Both the position numbers and the translations under genes were made by a program. From CAYONZ01 sp964405465 (GTDB lineage: Bacteria; Bdellovibrionota; Bdellovibrionia; Bdellovibrionales; JAMPXM01): a stretch of DNA of 64,000 nucleotides. Shown piece by piece: positions 24,228 through 33,525 of the stretch. Location of the stretch: positions 62,001 to 126,000 of the forward strand of contig CAYONZ010000003.1 in NCBI GenBank assembly GCA_964405465.1, read 5' to 3'. Every line of letters starts with the position of its first letter. Within the stretch, counting starts at the first letter, position 1. The notes beneath the pieces were generated by a model. It ran no database searches. It saw only the letters and a program-made list of their open reading frames with translations, and was not told where the DNA came from.

Positions 24228-24997
24228 AGCGCATTGATGTTTATTTAGTAGACCTAAATCTGGCCCAATCACGAACGGCTGCCCAGCACCTTATAGATGC
24301 TGGACGCGTGCTTGTCACAGAAAACGGGGTCCGCAAAGCAATCACCAAAGCCAGTCAAAAAATTGAAGTTGGCACGACGGTTGAAATTGTTCCGTCGGAA
24401 GAAGAGGAATTTGTCTCAAGGGGTGGTATTAAACTCAAAGGGGCGCTCAATCGCACAAAGATCAGCGTTCAGAACTTTTTATGTCTCGATGTCGGCATTT
24501 CAACTGGAGGATTTTCTGACTGCCTCCTACGCTCGGGAGCAAGAGCCATTGTGGGTATTGATGTTGGACACAAACAGCTTTCACCTTTGTTGCAAAACAA
24601 TCCCCACATCACACTTTTAGAAGGCATCAATGCACGCAAGATTGAACCGACAGAAATTCTTTGTTTTACCAATCAAGAACTCTTCGATTTAATCGTCATA
24701 GATGTTTCATTCATTTCGCTGACTCACATTCTTGCAAGTGTCTTGCCTCTGCTTAAAAGGGAAGGGCATCTTTTGGCACTTGTTAAACCTCAGTTTGAAG
24801 TTGGACCTGATGGTTTGGCCAAAAATGGTATCGTAAAAAATGAACGACTATTTGCGGAGGTAGAACAAAAAATTCGGGAACATCTAGGTCAGCTCGGCTT
24901 TGCGATTCGAGACTATTTTGCAAGTCCAATTGCGGGCGGTGACGGCAATCGCGAATTCTTTGTTTGGGCACAAAGATTTCCGAGCAGTGGCTCTTGA
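24224..24997 (+). CDS. tlyA: TlyA-type rRNA 2'-O-methyltransferase
   Basis: This 257-residue protein has an N-terminal S4 RNA-binding domain (MKRIDVYLVDLNLAQSRTAAQHLIDAGRVLV) and an FtsJ-like SAM fold (FVSRGGIKLKGAL, LDVGISTGGFSDCLLRSGA, IDVSFISL, LVKPQFEVG). TlyA methylates ribose of 16S and/or 23S rRNA. ATG 24224 is chosen because it overlaps the ispA stop and begins the S4 domain; a longer frame from 24164 lies inside ispA. Confidence 0.93.
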   Translation: MKRIDVYLVDLNLAQSRTAAQHLIDAGRVLVTENGVRKAITKASQKIEVGTTVEIVPSEEEEFVSRGGIKLKGALNRTKISVQNFLCLDVGISTGGFSDCLLRSGARAIVGIDVGHKQLSPLLQNNPHITLLEGINARKIEPTEILCFTNQELFDLIVIDVSFISLTHILASVLPLLKREGHLLALVKPQFEVGPDGLAKNGIVKNERLFAEVEQKIREHLGQLGFAIRDYFASPIAGGDGNREFFVWAQRFPSSGS

Positions 24998-25244
24998 CCA
25001 AAAGATTTCTTTGTGGGCATGAGAACACTCACTAAAATCTCAAGGGCATCCTCAGTTGACTTGCCAACTGAATTCAAAATAGAGAACTTGTGGGCGACTC
25101 CAATGAAAAAATTAAAAATGTACGAACCAGTTCCTCAGTATCTATTTCGCTATTCACCATCTCGGAATTTTAATCACTTGCAGTCTTCTCATTAGAAATA
25201 CCTTTCAAGTTGCTTCTAGTGGGCGAGCCGAGTACCGTTTTAAT

Positions 25245-26321
25245 ATGAAAACATCTAATGCGTTTTTTTCTCGTCAGAAATGTAAGGCTCAGATCAATAG
25301 ACATTTTTTAGTTTGTATACCGATTCTGATTTCAATATTGACCTCATGCCAGGGGCTTCAACGGCGCTCAGACGTTCAACATGAACGCGAAACTCCAACA
25401 AAAAGTTCGCCGGTAAAGAATTCCCAAGGTGGGTCAGGTACCAGTGAAACTGTATCGACACCTCAGGCGCAAACACCTAAAATAGAGACTCCTACGATAC
25501 CTGCCACTCCAACCCCTCCACCCGCAGAGGCCACCCCTAGTACTGAAACATTTTTGAAAAAAAAGGCGCCTACAGTCGGACTCATTCTCGGACCGGGGCT
25601 CATGAAAACCTATGCCCATATCGGAGTGCTGAAAGAATTTGCTCGAGCGCGAATTCCGATTCAGTCGATTGTAGGTTTAGAGTGGGGCGCATTGATGGCA
25701 GGCCTCTACGCGATTCAAGGCCAAGCGAATGAAGTTGAGTGGAAGACTTTGAAGCTCAAAGAAGATGATCTACCAAGTGGTGGCTTGCTGAGCTCAACCG
25801 TCAAACCTTCGTCGATCAATTCGATGAAAGATTTTTTTGATACAGTCTTCAATGGCCAACTGTTTGAGCGGAATCGAATTGATTTTGCATGTCCCACTTA
25901 CTCTTTTACCTCCGAAAAAATGATATGGGTGAATCGCGGAGGAATGAAAGAAGCCATGATCAATTGCATGGCCTTTCCACCTTACTTTAAAGACAACTCT
26001 GGCTGGATCGCCTCTCCTGCAGCAATTGAGGAGGCCGCTACATATTTAAAAACACGAGGGGTGAACTATGTAGTTTTCGTCAATGTCCTTGGCGGAGAAG
26101 TTAGTATTCGCTCTGGACAGGATAGGAACCTGACCGAGCAAATCTTATGGTCAGAAATCAAAAGAGAACTAAATCGTTCGCGAATCGCCAATTCGGTGAT
26201 TAACATCAACACCTCAGAGCATCCTTTGATGGATCTAGATGGTCGCAGAAGTCTAGTTGAAATCGGAGCCAAGGGTTCTCGCGAAACAGTTAACAAACTT
26301 ATTCAGCAGTACGGTTTCTGA
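25245..26321 (+). CDS. Patatin-like lipoprotein with degenerate active site
   Basis: This is a 358-residue lipoprotein: signal peptide with lipobox LTSC (Cys near residue 35), a Ser/Thr/Pro-rich linker to ~100, then a patatin/RssA-like fold aligning with TVGLILGPGLMKTYAHIGVLKEF and IVGLEWGALMAGLYA. In active patatins these would read GGGxxG and GxSxG. Here the nucleophile Ser position is Glu (GLEWG) and the oxyanion loop reads GPGLMKT. The distal Asp motif (DGG/A) appears as DNSGWIASP. It is therefore probably a non-hydrolytic patatin-fold lipoprotein. It stands between tlyA and pepP, separated from both by gaps. Confidence 0.8.
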   Translation: MKTSNAFFSRQKCKAQINRHFLVCIPILISILTSCQGLQRRSDVQHERETPTKSSPVKNSQGGSGTSETVSTPQAQTPKIETPTIPATPTPPPAEATPSTETFLKKKAPTVGLILGPGLMKTYAHIGVLKEFARARIPIQSIVGLEWGALMAGLYAIQGQANEVEWKTLKLKEDDLPSGGLLSSTVKPSSINSMKDFFDTVFNGQLFERNRIDFACPTYSFTSEKMIWVNRGGMKEAMINCMAFPPYFKDNSGWIASPAAIEEAATYLKTRGVNYVVFVNVLGGEVSIRSGQDRNLTEQILWSEIKRELNRSRIANSVININTSEHPLMDLDGRRSLVEIGAKGSRETVNKLIQQYGF

Positions 26322-26339
26322 TTGGGAAATCAAGGCAGA

Positions 26340-26367
26340 GGCTTCTGTATCGGAAGCCCTATTTATT
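26340..26367 (+). terminator. Probable terminator after the patatin-like gene
   Basis: GGCTTC (26340-26345) and GAAGCC (26353-26358) form a stem with a 7-nt loop, followed by an AT-rich CTATTTATT, 19 bp after the stop codon. There is no uninterrupted T run, so the call is moderate. Confidence 0.45.
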
Positions 26368-26430
26368 GGTGATTCTTCATTGTATGCCCCATTTGAAGCG
26401 CAATGTTTGCAAAATCAATCGACATGCACC

Positions 26431-26459
26431 TTGAAACAACCACAATAAACAGCTAAAAA
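26431..26459 (+). promoter_or_regulatory. Possible pepP promoter
   Basis: TTGAAA (26431-26436), a 17-bp spacer and TAAAAA (26454-26459) lie 37 bp before the pepP start. Confidence 0.35.
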
Positions 26460-26495
26460 CTTAGCTAGTGATTGCCCTTGCGATAAGGAGAAACG

Positions 26496-27815
26496 ATGAG
26501 AACGCCTAAGTTTGACATGAATATTTTTAAAAAACGCCGTGATGAATTTGCCAAACACGTATCTCCTGGGTCTGTTCTGATTTTGCCTTCACATCCAGAG
26601 TACATTCGAAATCACGATGTACACCACTCTTACCGCCAAGACAGTAATCTTTTTTATCTCACTGGATTTGAGGAGCCTGAATCAATTTTGGTATTCCGCC
26701 CAGGACAGACTCCAGAGTCGATCATGTTTGTTCGTGCGAAAGACGAGGAACGTGAAACCTGGGATGGTTTTCGTTATGGTCCAGAAGGTGTTGCGAAGAA
26801 TTTTTTAATAAACAAATGTTATTTGATTGCAGACTTTGATAAAGAAATTGTTGGCTTACTAAAAGACAGCGATCGCATTTATTATCACTGGGCAATTGAT
26901 CACGGGTTTGATCAAAAAATGATTTCGATACTTGAGCGAACTCGCTTGAGTCATGGTCGCTCTGGACGCGGACAACTTCCTATGAATGATTCATGGGAAG
27001 TCCTTGGAGAGATGCGCTCGATAAAATCGAATTACGAAATTGAAGTGCTTCGCAAAGCAGGAGAAATTTCGGCCAAAGCTCACGTTGCCGCAATGAAATT
27101 CACTAAGCCCGGAGTGAATGAACGACAGATTCATGGCGTCTTGATGGCCGCTATGTTTGGCGAATGCGCCTCGCGTGAAGGATATGGCACAATCGTCGCG
27201 ACAGGCAATAATGCCACTACACTTCATTACGTTTTCAATGATCAAATTTGCAAAGATGGTGAGCTTATTTTGATCGATGCTGGTGCAGAATACGACTACT
27301 ATACTGGCGACATCACCAGGACCTTTCCGGTAAATGGCAAATTCTCGGTTGCGCAAAAAAAGGTTTACGAAGGTGTTCTCGCTGTTCAAAAAGATTTGAT
27401 CGAGATGATCAAGCCCGGTCTCCCTTTCAAAGACCTGCAAGACACCGCTATTGACCGCCTAACGGAACTAATGATCGAGTTGAAGCTTTTAACTGGCCAC
27501 AAAGACGAACTTATTAAATCACTCGCCTTCAAAAAATATTATCCACACGGTGTAAGTCACTTTTTAGGAATGGACGTGCACGATTCTGGTCGATACATGT
27601 TTGGCAAAGAGCCACGGCAACTTGAACCAGGTGTTTGCTTTACCATAGAACCTGGTTTGTACATTCCTGAAAATGACACTTCGGCACCTGCAGAACTGAG
27701 AGGAATCGGCATTCGTATTGAAGACAATATCGTGGTGACTCAAGACGGATACGAAAACCTAACTAAGCTGGCACCAAAAGAAATTCATGAGATCGAAGCT
27801 TTGATGGCCCGCTAA
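26496..27815 (+). CDS. pepP: Xaa-Pro aminopeptidase (aminopeptidase P)
   Basis: This metallopeptidase removes an N-terminal residue preceding proline. The 439-residue protein has the N-terminal creatinase-like domain (NHDVHHSYRQDSNLFYLTGFEEP) and the pita-bread catalytic domain. All five metal ligands are visible: Asp in LIDAGAEYD and YTGDITRTFP, His in HGVSHFLGMDVHD, Glu in CFTIEPGLYI and Glu in GIRIEDNIVV. The ATG follows AAGGAGAAACG. It is monocistronic, facing the permease operon. Confidence 0.95.
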   Translation: MRTPKFDMNIFKKRRDEFAKHVSPGSVLILPSHPEYIRNHDVHHSYRQDSNLFYLTGFEEPESILVFRPGQTPESIMFVRAKDEERETWDGFRYGPEGVAKNFLINKCYLIADFDKEIVGLLKDSDRIYYHWAIDHGFDQKMISILERTRLSHGRSGRGQLPMNDSWEVLGEMRSIKSNYEIEVLRKAGEISAKAHVAAMKFTKPGVNERQIHGVLMAAMFGECASREGYGTIVATGNNATTLHYVFNDQICKDGELILIDAGAEYDYYTGDITRTFPVNGKFSVAQKKVYEGVLAVQKDLIEMIKPGLPFKDLQDTAIDRLTELMIELKLLTGHKDELIKSLAFKKYYPHGVSHFLGMDVHDSGRYMFGKEPRQLEPGVCFTIEPGLYIPENDTSAPAELRGIGIRIEDNIVVTQDGYENLTKLAPKEIHEIEALMAR

Positions 27816-27890
27816 AGTTGAGTATTTAAAGCTAAGAAAATTTGAAAAGTCGGAGTAGATATTTCGGCTTGAAGAACCAGCTTGATGAGC

Positions 27891-27920
27891 CGGTTGATAC
27901 ATCGATGCCTGTATCAACCG
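27891..27920. terminator. Inverted repeat between convergent pepP and dppC
   Basis: CGGTTGATAC and GTATCAACCG are a perfect 10-bp inverted repeat with a 10-nt loop. It lies between convergent stops at 27815 and 27938, so a bidirectional terminator or RNA-stabilising hairpin is likely. It lacks a T run on either side. Confidence 0.5.
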
Positions 27921-27937
27921 CAATTTAAATACACTCC

Positions 27938-28771
27938 CTAAACCCTTCGTGGGTTTAAAATATCGCGAAGTCCGTCGGCAACTAAATTGAATCCAAGAAC
28001 CATAACAAAAATGGCAATACCGGCAAAGACACTGACGTGGGGAGCCTCGATCAAAACTCTGCGACCGGCATTGAGAAGCGCACCCCAGGTTGGAACATTG
28101 GAGGGCGCGCCAAGCCCCAGAAAGCTCAGGCCTGATTCTGTCAGAATTGCTCCCGCCATTCCGAAACTCGCTTGCACGACAAGAAGACTCAAGAGATTGG
28201 GCCAAATGTGTAAACACAAAATACGTAAATGACCTGCGCCAAGTGCTTGGGCTGCCACCACATAGTCCCGTGTTTTCAAATGAAGAATTTCTCCGCGCAC
28301 CAAGCGCGCGTAGGCTGTCCAACTTGTCACACACATGGCAATTATTAAATTATTTATGGAGGGACCAAGAACAGCGACAAGTGACAGTGCCAAAAGAAAT
28401 CCAGGAAATGCATAAAGCATATCAAGAAACCGCATGATTAAAATGTCCACCCAACCACCAAAGTATCCGGCAACAGAACCAATGCTTAAACCCAGCAGAA
28501 CACTAATCGAAACAACGACCAACGACACGTATAAACTCACACGCGCGCCATAGATAACCTGAGCAAAAACATCGCTACCATTTTGGTCGAGACCAAACAC
28601 ATGCTCCGACGAGGGTGCTTGAAATCTATCGGCTAGCGACATTTGCGTTGGGTCTTGTTGCGCCACAAATGGCGCCAAAATAGCGATGATAATCATGAAC
28701 AAAATCACGCTCAAACCGACAAAGAATAATCCACGACGTTGCAGAGATTTGACAAACGACAATTGCCTCAC
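27938..28771 (-). CDS. dppC: Peptide/nickel-type ABC transporter permease, DppC family
   Basis: This 277-residue inner-membrane permease has the N-terminal OppC-type extension (LFMIIIAILAPFVA..HVFGLDQNGSDVFAQVIYGARVSL) and the EAA loop (AAQALGAGHLRILCLHIWPN) that contacts the ATPase. It overlaps dppB by ATGA and ends the operon. The binding protein and ATPase genes are not in this window, so the substrate (peptide, nickel or other) is unknown. Confidence 0.9.
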   Translation of the reverse strand: MRQLSFVKSLQRRGLFFVGLSVILFMIIIAILAPFVAQQDPTQMSLADRFQAPSSEHVFGLDQNGSDVFAQVIYGARVSLYVSLVVVSISVLLGLSIGSVAGYFGGWVDILIMRFLDMLYAFPGFLLALSLVAVLGPSINNLIIAMCVTSWTAYARLVRGEILHLKTRDYVVAAQALGAGHLRILCLHIWPNLLSLLVVQASFGMAGAILTESGLSFLGLGAPSNVPTWGALLNAGRRVLIEAPHVSVFAGIAIFVMVLGFNLVADGLRDILNPRRV

Positions 28772-29685
28772 GACAACCTCACCTTAGGATTTGCAACCGC
28801 ATAAGCTAAGTCTGTCACCAGATTTACAAAAACATAGGTACATACAATGAATAGCGTGCACCCTTGAACTAGTGGATAATTTCGCTGTTGAATGGCCTGA
28901 AATAAAAGCGTTCCCACTCCGGGCCAATCATAAATCGTTTCAACAATCACAGTACCCGTGAGGAGTGCGCCAAACTGGAGACCCACAATAGTGATGACTG
29001 GCATCAGTGCATTTGCAAGAGCATGTTTGAAATACAAAATTGTTGGCCGCAAGCCTTTTGCCTTGGCCACTCGTATATAGTCTTCTTTCACCACGTCGAT
29101 CATCGAAGCACGAGTCGTCTGCATCAAAATTGATGACAGACCCGAGGCAAGCGTCAGCGCTGGAAGTATCAAGTGAGAAAAATCTCCCCGCTCACTAACT
29201 GGCAATAGATCAAGCTTGATGGCAAAAATCAGAATCAGCATTGGACCCAAAAAAAATCCAGGAGTCGACATCCCCAGCATGCCCCACAACATAATCCCTC
29301 GGTCAAATATCGTGTGTTTTTTTACCGCAGCGAAAACTCCTAGGGGAATGCCGATGGACATCGCCAAGATCATCGCTGCAAAGGTGAGCTCGACAGTTGC
29401 AGGAATGCGCTCCAGAATTTCTTCGGCAACAGGGCGTTTGCTCTGTAATGATCGACCGAGATCGAATCGCACAAGCCCTTGCCAAAACAAACCATATTGG
29501 GCTGCCAATGGCTGGTCGAGCCCAAGCTCGTGACGTAAAATCGCTTTGTCGGCGACGGTGGCCTGATCCCCGAGCATGATATCGACAGGATCACCCGGAA
29601 CGAAATGAATCAGCATGAAGGTGATGGTGGTCACCCCTAGTAAAACCGGAATCGTCGAAATAAGTCGTTTTATAAAATAAATCAT
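28768..29685 (-). CDS. dppB: Peptide/nickel-type ABC transporter permease, DppB family
   Basis: This 305-residue permease has the family N-terminus (MIYFIKRLISTIPVLLGVTTITFMLIHFVPGDP), six membrane segments and the EAA loop (YIRVAKAKGLRPTILYFKHALANAL). It partners DppC in the same inner-membrane channel. It starts 6 nt after the stop of the exported protein gene at 29692, so the three genes probably share a transcript. Confidence 0.92.
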   Translation of the reverse strand: MIYFIKRLISTIPVLLGVTTITFMLIHFVPGDPVDIMLGDQATVADKAILRHELGLDQPLAAQYGLFWQGLVRFDLGRSLQSKRPVAEEILERIPATVELTFAAMILAMSIGIPLGVFAAVKKHTIFDRGIMLWGMLGMSTPGFFLGPMLILIFAIKLDLLPVSERGDFSHLILPALTLASGLSSILMQTTRASMIDVVKEDYIRVAKAKGLRPTILYFKHALANALMPVITIVGLQFGALLTGTVIVETIYDWPGVGTLLFQAIQQRNYPLVQGCTLFIVCTYVFVNLVTDLAYAVANPKVRLS

Positions 29686-29691
29686 ATTTGT

Positions 29692-31224
29692 TTATTCGCT
29701 TGCGCCGCTTTCTGGGTCTTGCTTTAAGATCATGCCCTTGCCGCCCGGCACACCGGACTTCTTCGGAGTCTCCGGATCCACAGGCGCCGGTTGCTGCAAT
29801 ATCTTCCGCTTCTTCAAAACACTAGGCGGCACTTCACTCGGGGACTCCGTCCCCGAATTGGCCGACGGGGACGGAGCCCCTGAATTCACAGACTGCGACG
29901 GAGCCTGCGAATCCGCAGACCGAGGGGGAATCGCTTTAGCCGCCGCGCCCCCCATGGAGGGCTTCGCCACGACCTCGGAGGCCCGATCTGACGCTCTCGC
30001 TGAGGTCCCACTCTCTTCAAGCCAGTTGTCATTCGCCGTTGTTTGACCAGTTGTCTGCTCGAGCTCCGTCCCCCCACCTAAAGAATCAGACTCCCCGCCG
30101 TAGCGAGCTGAGGGGTGGGACGCTCGAGGTGCGCTCATGTCCGGCGCGAGCCCGTCTTGGTCGCGCGATCCGCCAATCGTGTCCGCGCCCTGATTCAAAC
30201 CAGCCCCTGAGGTCACGGCGCCCAAGTCATGCGATGGTTGGCTATGGCGAGCCCCCCGAGCAATCACGTTCTCCGTCCCCGAAGGAATTTCTCCGAACAG
30301 CGCCTTGAGGGGGCCATCTGGATTGATTCGCAGATTCCCGGTCGCAGTTTGCTTGTCCGCCACCAACTCACTCTTAATCCCTACCTGCGGCGTGTTTGTC
30401 GCCAAAACCTCACCCTGTTTTGTTACCCAGCTCTCGAAGCGAACATTCTTAAATGTGTTCTGCACCCGAAATACTTCGATATTTCCCATGCGCTCCTGGC
30501 GAACGATATTTGCACTTCCTGTTAAAAGCTCGGCATCCTCTTCAGCAAATGCATTGTAGGTATAGTTGACACCTGTCTTGATTCCATCCTTCGACTGAAC
30601 CATCAAATATACCAAGAACGTGCTCAAGAACGAACCCTTCGGGACCTTTTTTTGCACCGTTTTAATCTTACCATCGACATTGATTTTGGCCGTCATCTCG
30701 CCACTATGAAACTGAGCATCGATCGTCTTCGATTTGCCCGCGTCGATTTCAATGTACTGGTAAGAAATGGGGGAGAGTCCAGAGTTCGCTCTTGCGCGCA
30801 AGCTTTCGACCAATGTTTTTTCATTCAATACCAACTTAAGATAGTATGTCGAAATGAACTCAGAGCGAACTTTATCGAATTCATATTTTTGTGCGATGAA
30901 GCCTTTATGCTCGCCACCCAAAAATATTTTTGAATAGCCATCAAACAAAACACTCAAATTCTCTTTTGAATTTGGTGTTGAATTTTGATTCGAAACCGCA
31001 GCAGGGGAGCTCTGTGAGGCCGAAGGCGATCCCCCAGAGCTTTTTTTCTGTGGTAGATTTTTAGGAGGAAGTTTGTCTTCAATCGAAGGTTTCCCCACAG
31101 GGTTCGCAAGTGCCGCCGTGCCCTTAGATGATGCGCCAATCGCGAAACACACAGAGTTCGCCACCAACACGAATGCGAAAACCATGTTCACGACTATTTT
31201 TCGAAAATTGAAAGGCAAGACCAT
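29692..31224 (-). CDS. Exported protein of unknown function with Ser/Pro-rich tail
   Basis: This 510-residue protein has a signal peptide (VVNMVFAFVLVANSVCFAIGASS). The N-terminal linker is Ser/Pro/Lys-rich and the folded region (~90-340) is beta-rich (GEHKGFIAQKYEFDKVRSEF, YYLKLVLNEKTLVESLRARA). The C-terminal ~170 residues are Ser/Gly/Pro-rich with three 9-residue repeats (DSQAPSQSV, NSGAPSPSA, NSGTESPSE; 29833-29913). ATG 31224 follows AAAGGAATCCC. Four copies of the dispersed word lie in the tail region. It is divergent from the TadG-like gene and upstream of dppBC. I do not recognise a family; a periplasmic or surface role is likely from the signal peptide only. Confidence 0.75.
   Translation of the reverse strand: MVLPFNFRKIVVNMVFAFVLVANSVCFAIGASSKGTAALANPVGKPSIEDKLPPKNLPQKKSSGGSPSASQSSPAAVSNQNSTPNSKENLSVLFDGYSKIFLGGEHKGFIAQKYEFDKVRSEFISTYYLKLVLNEKTLVESLRARANSGLSPISYQYIEIDAGKSKTIDAQFHSGEMTAKINVDGKIKTVQKKVPKGSFLSTFLVYLMVQSKDGIKTGVNYTYNAFAEEDAELLTGSANIVRQERMGNIEVFRVQNTFKNVRFESWVTKQGEVLATNTPQVGIKSELVADKQTATGNLRINPDGPLKALFGEIPSGTENVIARGARHSQPSHDLGAVTSGAGLNQGADTIGGSRDQDGLAPDMSAPRASHPSARYGGESDSLGGGTELEQTTGQTTANDNWLEESGTSARASDRASEVVAKPSMGGAAAKAIPPRSADSQAPSQSVNSGAPSPSANSGTESPSEVPPSVLKKRKILQQPAPVDPETPKKSGVPGGKGMILKQDPESGASE
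29833..29913 (-). repeat. Three 27-bp in-frame tandem repeats
   Basis: The repeats encode DSQAPSQSV, NSGAPSPSA and NSGTESPSE within the exported protein. Two exact words (29845-29854 and 29867-29877) face each other as an inverted repeat (CTCCGTCCCCG..CGGGGACGGAG, 11-bp arms, 10-nt loop). A degenerate third lies at about 29896-29906. Confidence 0.8.
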
Positions 31225-31330
31225 AGTTGGGATTCCTTTTTTCTTTTGCTACTTCTTCACTAAAGCTGCGATTCTATTTTTAAGGCTATCAGCCAAAAAT
31301 GAGGACTGCAACTTGGGCACCGCAATCAGA

Positions 31331-33502
31331 ATGAAAGCTCGACCAAAGCGCAATTTTTTGCGAAACCAGCGCGGGCAAATGGCGCTGTTCATCGTTTTGA
31401 TTTTCGAAGTTCTCTTCGCTTTTTTTGCCATGGTCATCAATGTCGGTCTTTCGGTACATGACAAAATCAATTTGCAAAATGCCGTCGATCTCGGGGCCTA
31501 TTATGCAGCATCAAAACAAGCTGAAGTACTCAATGAAATTGCACATCTCAATTACCAGATCAGACAAGACTACAAGCTGCTCACCTGGAGACATCGCGTT
31601 TTAGGAACAATGGGAGAAGGGTATCAACTCACCATGCCTGGCGGAGGCACCGCCTACATCAAGACTCACCCGTCGAATTCTCGATACACTGGTCCAGAAA
31701 ATGAAACCGGATTCAAATGGAATCAAGTTCCGGTTGCAGGAATACCCAACACCGAAGAGCCCGTGATCTGCATCGCCAATTCACTTTGGCATTCAAGTAA
31801 AAAAGTCTATCCTCCCGATGCGCCAGACGATGTTTGCAATATCAATCTTGGTAGCGCCACTCCAGCTTTGCCACAAATTCAAGTTCAGGCAGGAGGAGGA
31901 AGCTTAGTTTTTGGCATTATACAAGATATGCAAAATGCCAAGAACGCTGTCGACTCACTGGCCGTTCAGCTCGCCAACAAAGCTCCAGAATTTTCGTATC
32001 TCAATTGGTGGTTTGGTGCGACCTCCATGATGGCCTATCGCGAAGCTGCGGGCTCTAGAAAAATGATTGTGCGCCAATTAGCAAAAAAACTTTCAGCAGC
32101 AACGAACGATTTCACTGATCTTGAAAATCAATCCGTACGTGAAGGTGTACTTAAGACGATCAAAAAAAATCTGACCGCTGGTAATCTCAAATCTTTTCGC
32201 GACTCTGACGTGAAAATTCTCAATAGCATGGGCAGTCCCAACTGTGCGGTCGAACAAGACGGCAGCCCCAGATGGCTTTCTGAAATTATGATCGATCCCC
32301 TTTTGCTTTATCGACATGTGTATACACAGGGTTACTTAGGGAGTTCCTATTTTTTTCGAGCACTACCTGTCACGGCGGGCTCTCCAGCACTTTCGGGCAC
32401 AAGCCTCATGCACACCAATCTTGATGCCGTGAACGCCCTTTCGCAGTACCTAGTTGACGGGCTTCCTGCCCGCAACAGACTTCATGCCATTCGAGGATTC
32501 GAAAAAAATCCGTGGTGCATGGCCTATGTGGGAGTCTTTGCCAAGACCAGTCCCTCGAAACCATTTGCACCAAAATCGACTTCGCCTGTTTTTATTGCTC
32601 GCTCGTTTGCAATGCCTTTTGGAGGTCGCATCGGACCATGGGACAAGACAAAATGGAATCTCGGGTCCGACCACAGTGACAGCGGTGATGAGATCGATCC
32701 ACTAGCTGTACCACGCTCACTCAACGGAAGTTTTCCGAATCGCCAAGGGCCGGATGCTCCAAGATTTTTTCCGAATTACTCGCGATTTCCTGGGGACAAG
32801 TTAGGTTTAAAATCTCACCAAGCCCTCTCCGTTTTTCGAGGAGCTTCACAGCAAGGTTCTCAGGTTCTCGAACCAATTTGGTGGGCACATTTTTTTAACT
32901 CCGGAACTGTCTCAGGTGATTTTCTGGCGTTTGACGAAACTTCTCCGCCAAATCTTCCTCCACCAAATATTCGTCGTATCGAACAAGCGGCAGTGGCACC
33001 TGATTTGTTTGATGTCATGTACTACTCGATTGAACCGCGCTACTTTCACTCATACGGAAAATACAACGCCACTGGGCGCATTAATTTAAGCAATGAAGAT
33101 TTCAAAGTGATCCCCTACGACCTCGGCCATCGGGAGGGTTTTCCAGCCTACAGCCAAGTGCGTGATCAAACTGAAGTCGCAAGTGCCATTCTCGATCTCG
33201 CCAAGGCTTTTTGGATGATCCGCAACCCTGCACAGGTTCTAACGAGCTGGGCCCAAACCGAACCCAACAGTTACGATTCGATTCCCTCTAACTTTGGCAA
33301 TTGTGCTTTGCGACCGCCGGCGCCTGTTCCTGGTGATAATTTTCGTTTTGCCAACCCAGGAAATTGTGTCGTCGGTGGGCGCACAGGATATTCTGTCAGA
33401 TTGGTTTCACTCGACTATCTTCTCGGTCAACACAAGGGTCTCGGCGGCCCTGGTACCTCAGGCGCCATTCTCAATTCACCGACCCCTGAAAACACTTGGT
33501 GA
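31331..33502 (+). CDS. TadE/TadG-like secreted protein
   Basis: This 723-residue protein begins with a basic leader and a type IV pilin-like/TadG segment: RNQRGQMALFIVLIFEVLFAFFAMVINVGLSVHDKINLQNAVDLGAYYAA. This is the hallmark of Tad-system pseudopilin-like and TadG proteins. The remaining ~650 residues are extracytoplasmic, without a recognised domain. The frame is open upstream to 31073, but that part overlaps the divergent gene; ATG 31331 starts exactly at the basic leader. A terminator follows the stop immediately. The expected Tad secretion genes are not in the window. Confidence 0.8.
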   Translation: MKARPKRNFLRNQRGQMALFIVLIFEVLFAFFAMVINVGLSVHDKINLQNAVDLGAYYAASKQAEVLNEIAHLNYQIRQDYKLLTWRHRVLGTMGEGYQLTMPGGGTAYIKTHPSNSRYTGPENETGFKWNQVPVAGIPNTEEPVICIANSLWHSSKKVYPPDAPDDVCNINLGSATPALPQIQVQAGGGSLVFGIIQDMQNAKNAVDSLAVQLANKAPEFSYLNWWFGATSMMAYREAAGSRKMIVRQLAKKLSAATNDFTDLENQSVREGVLKTIKKNLTAGNLKSFRDSDVKILNSMGSPNCAVEQDGSPRWLSEIMIDPLLLYRHVYTQGYLGSSYFFRALPVTAGSPALSGTSLMHTNLDAVNALSQYLVDGLPARNRLHAIRGFEKNPWCMAYVGVFAKTSPSKPFAPKSTSPVFIARSFAMPFGGRIGPWDKTKWNLGSDHSDSGDEIDPLAVPRSLNGSFPNRQGPDAPRFFPNYSRFPGDKLGLKSHQALSVFRGASQQGSQVLEPIWWAHFFNSGTVSGDFLAFDETSPPNLPPPNIRRIEQAAVAPDLFDVMYYSIEPRYFHSYGKYNATGRINLSNEDFKVIPYDLGHREGFPAYSQVRDQTEVASAILDLAKAFWMIRNPAQVLTSWAQTEPNSYDSIPSNFGNCALRPPAPVPGDNFRFANPGNCVVGGRTGYSVRLVSLDYLLGQHKGLGGPGTSGAILNSPTPENTW

Positions 33503-33525
33503 GCAGCAAAGACTGCTGCTCTTTT
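33501..33525 (+). terminator. Terminator overlapping the TadG-like stop codon
   Basis: GAGCAGC (33501-33507), a 7-nt loop, GCTGCTC (33515-33521) and TTTT follow. The stem begins within the TGA stop. Confidence 0.75.

Noticed and set aside
25013..25195. 60-codon frame between tlyA and the patatin-like gene
   Set aside because: Composition and context unconvincing; no family.
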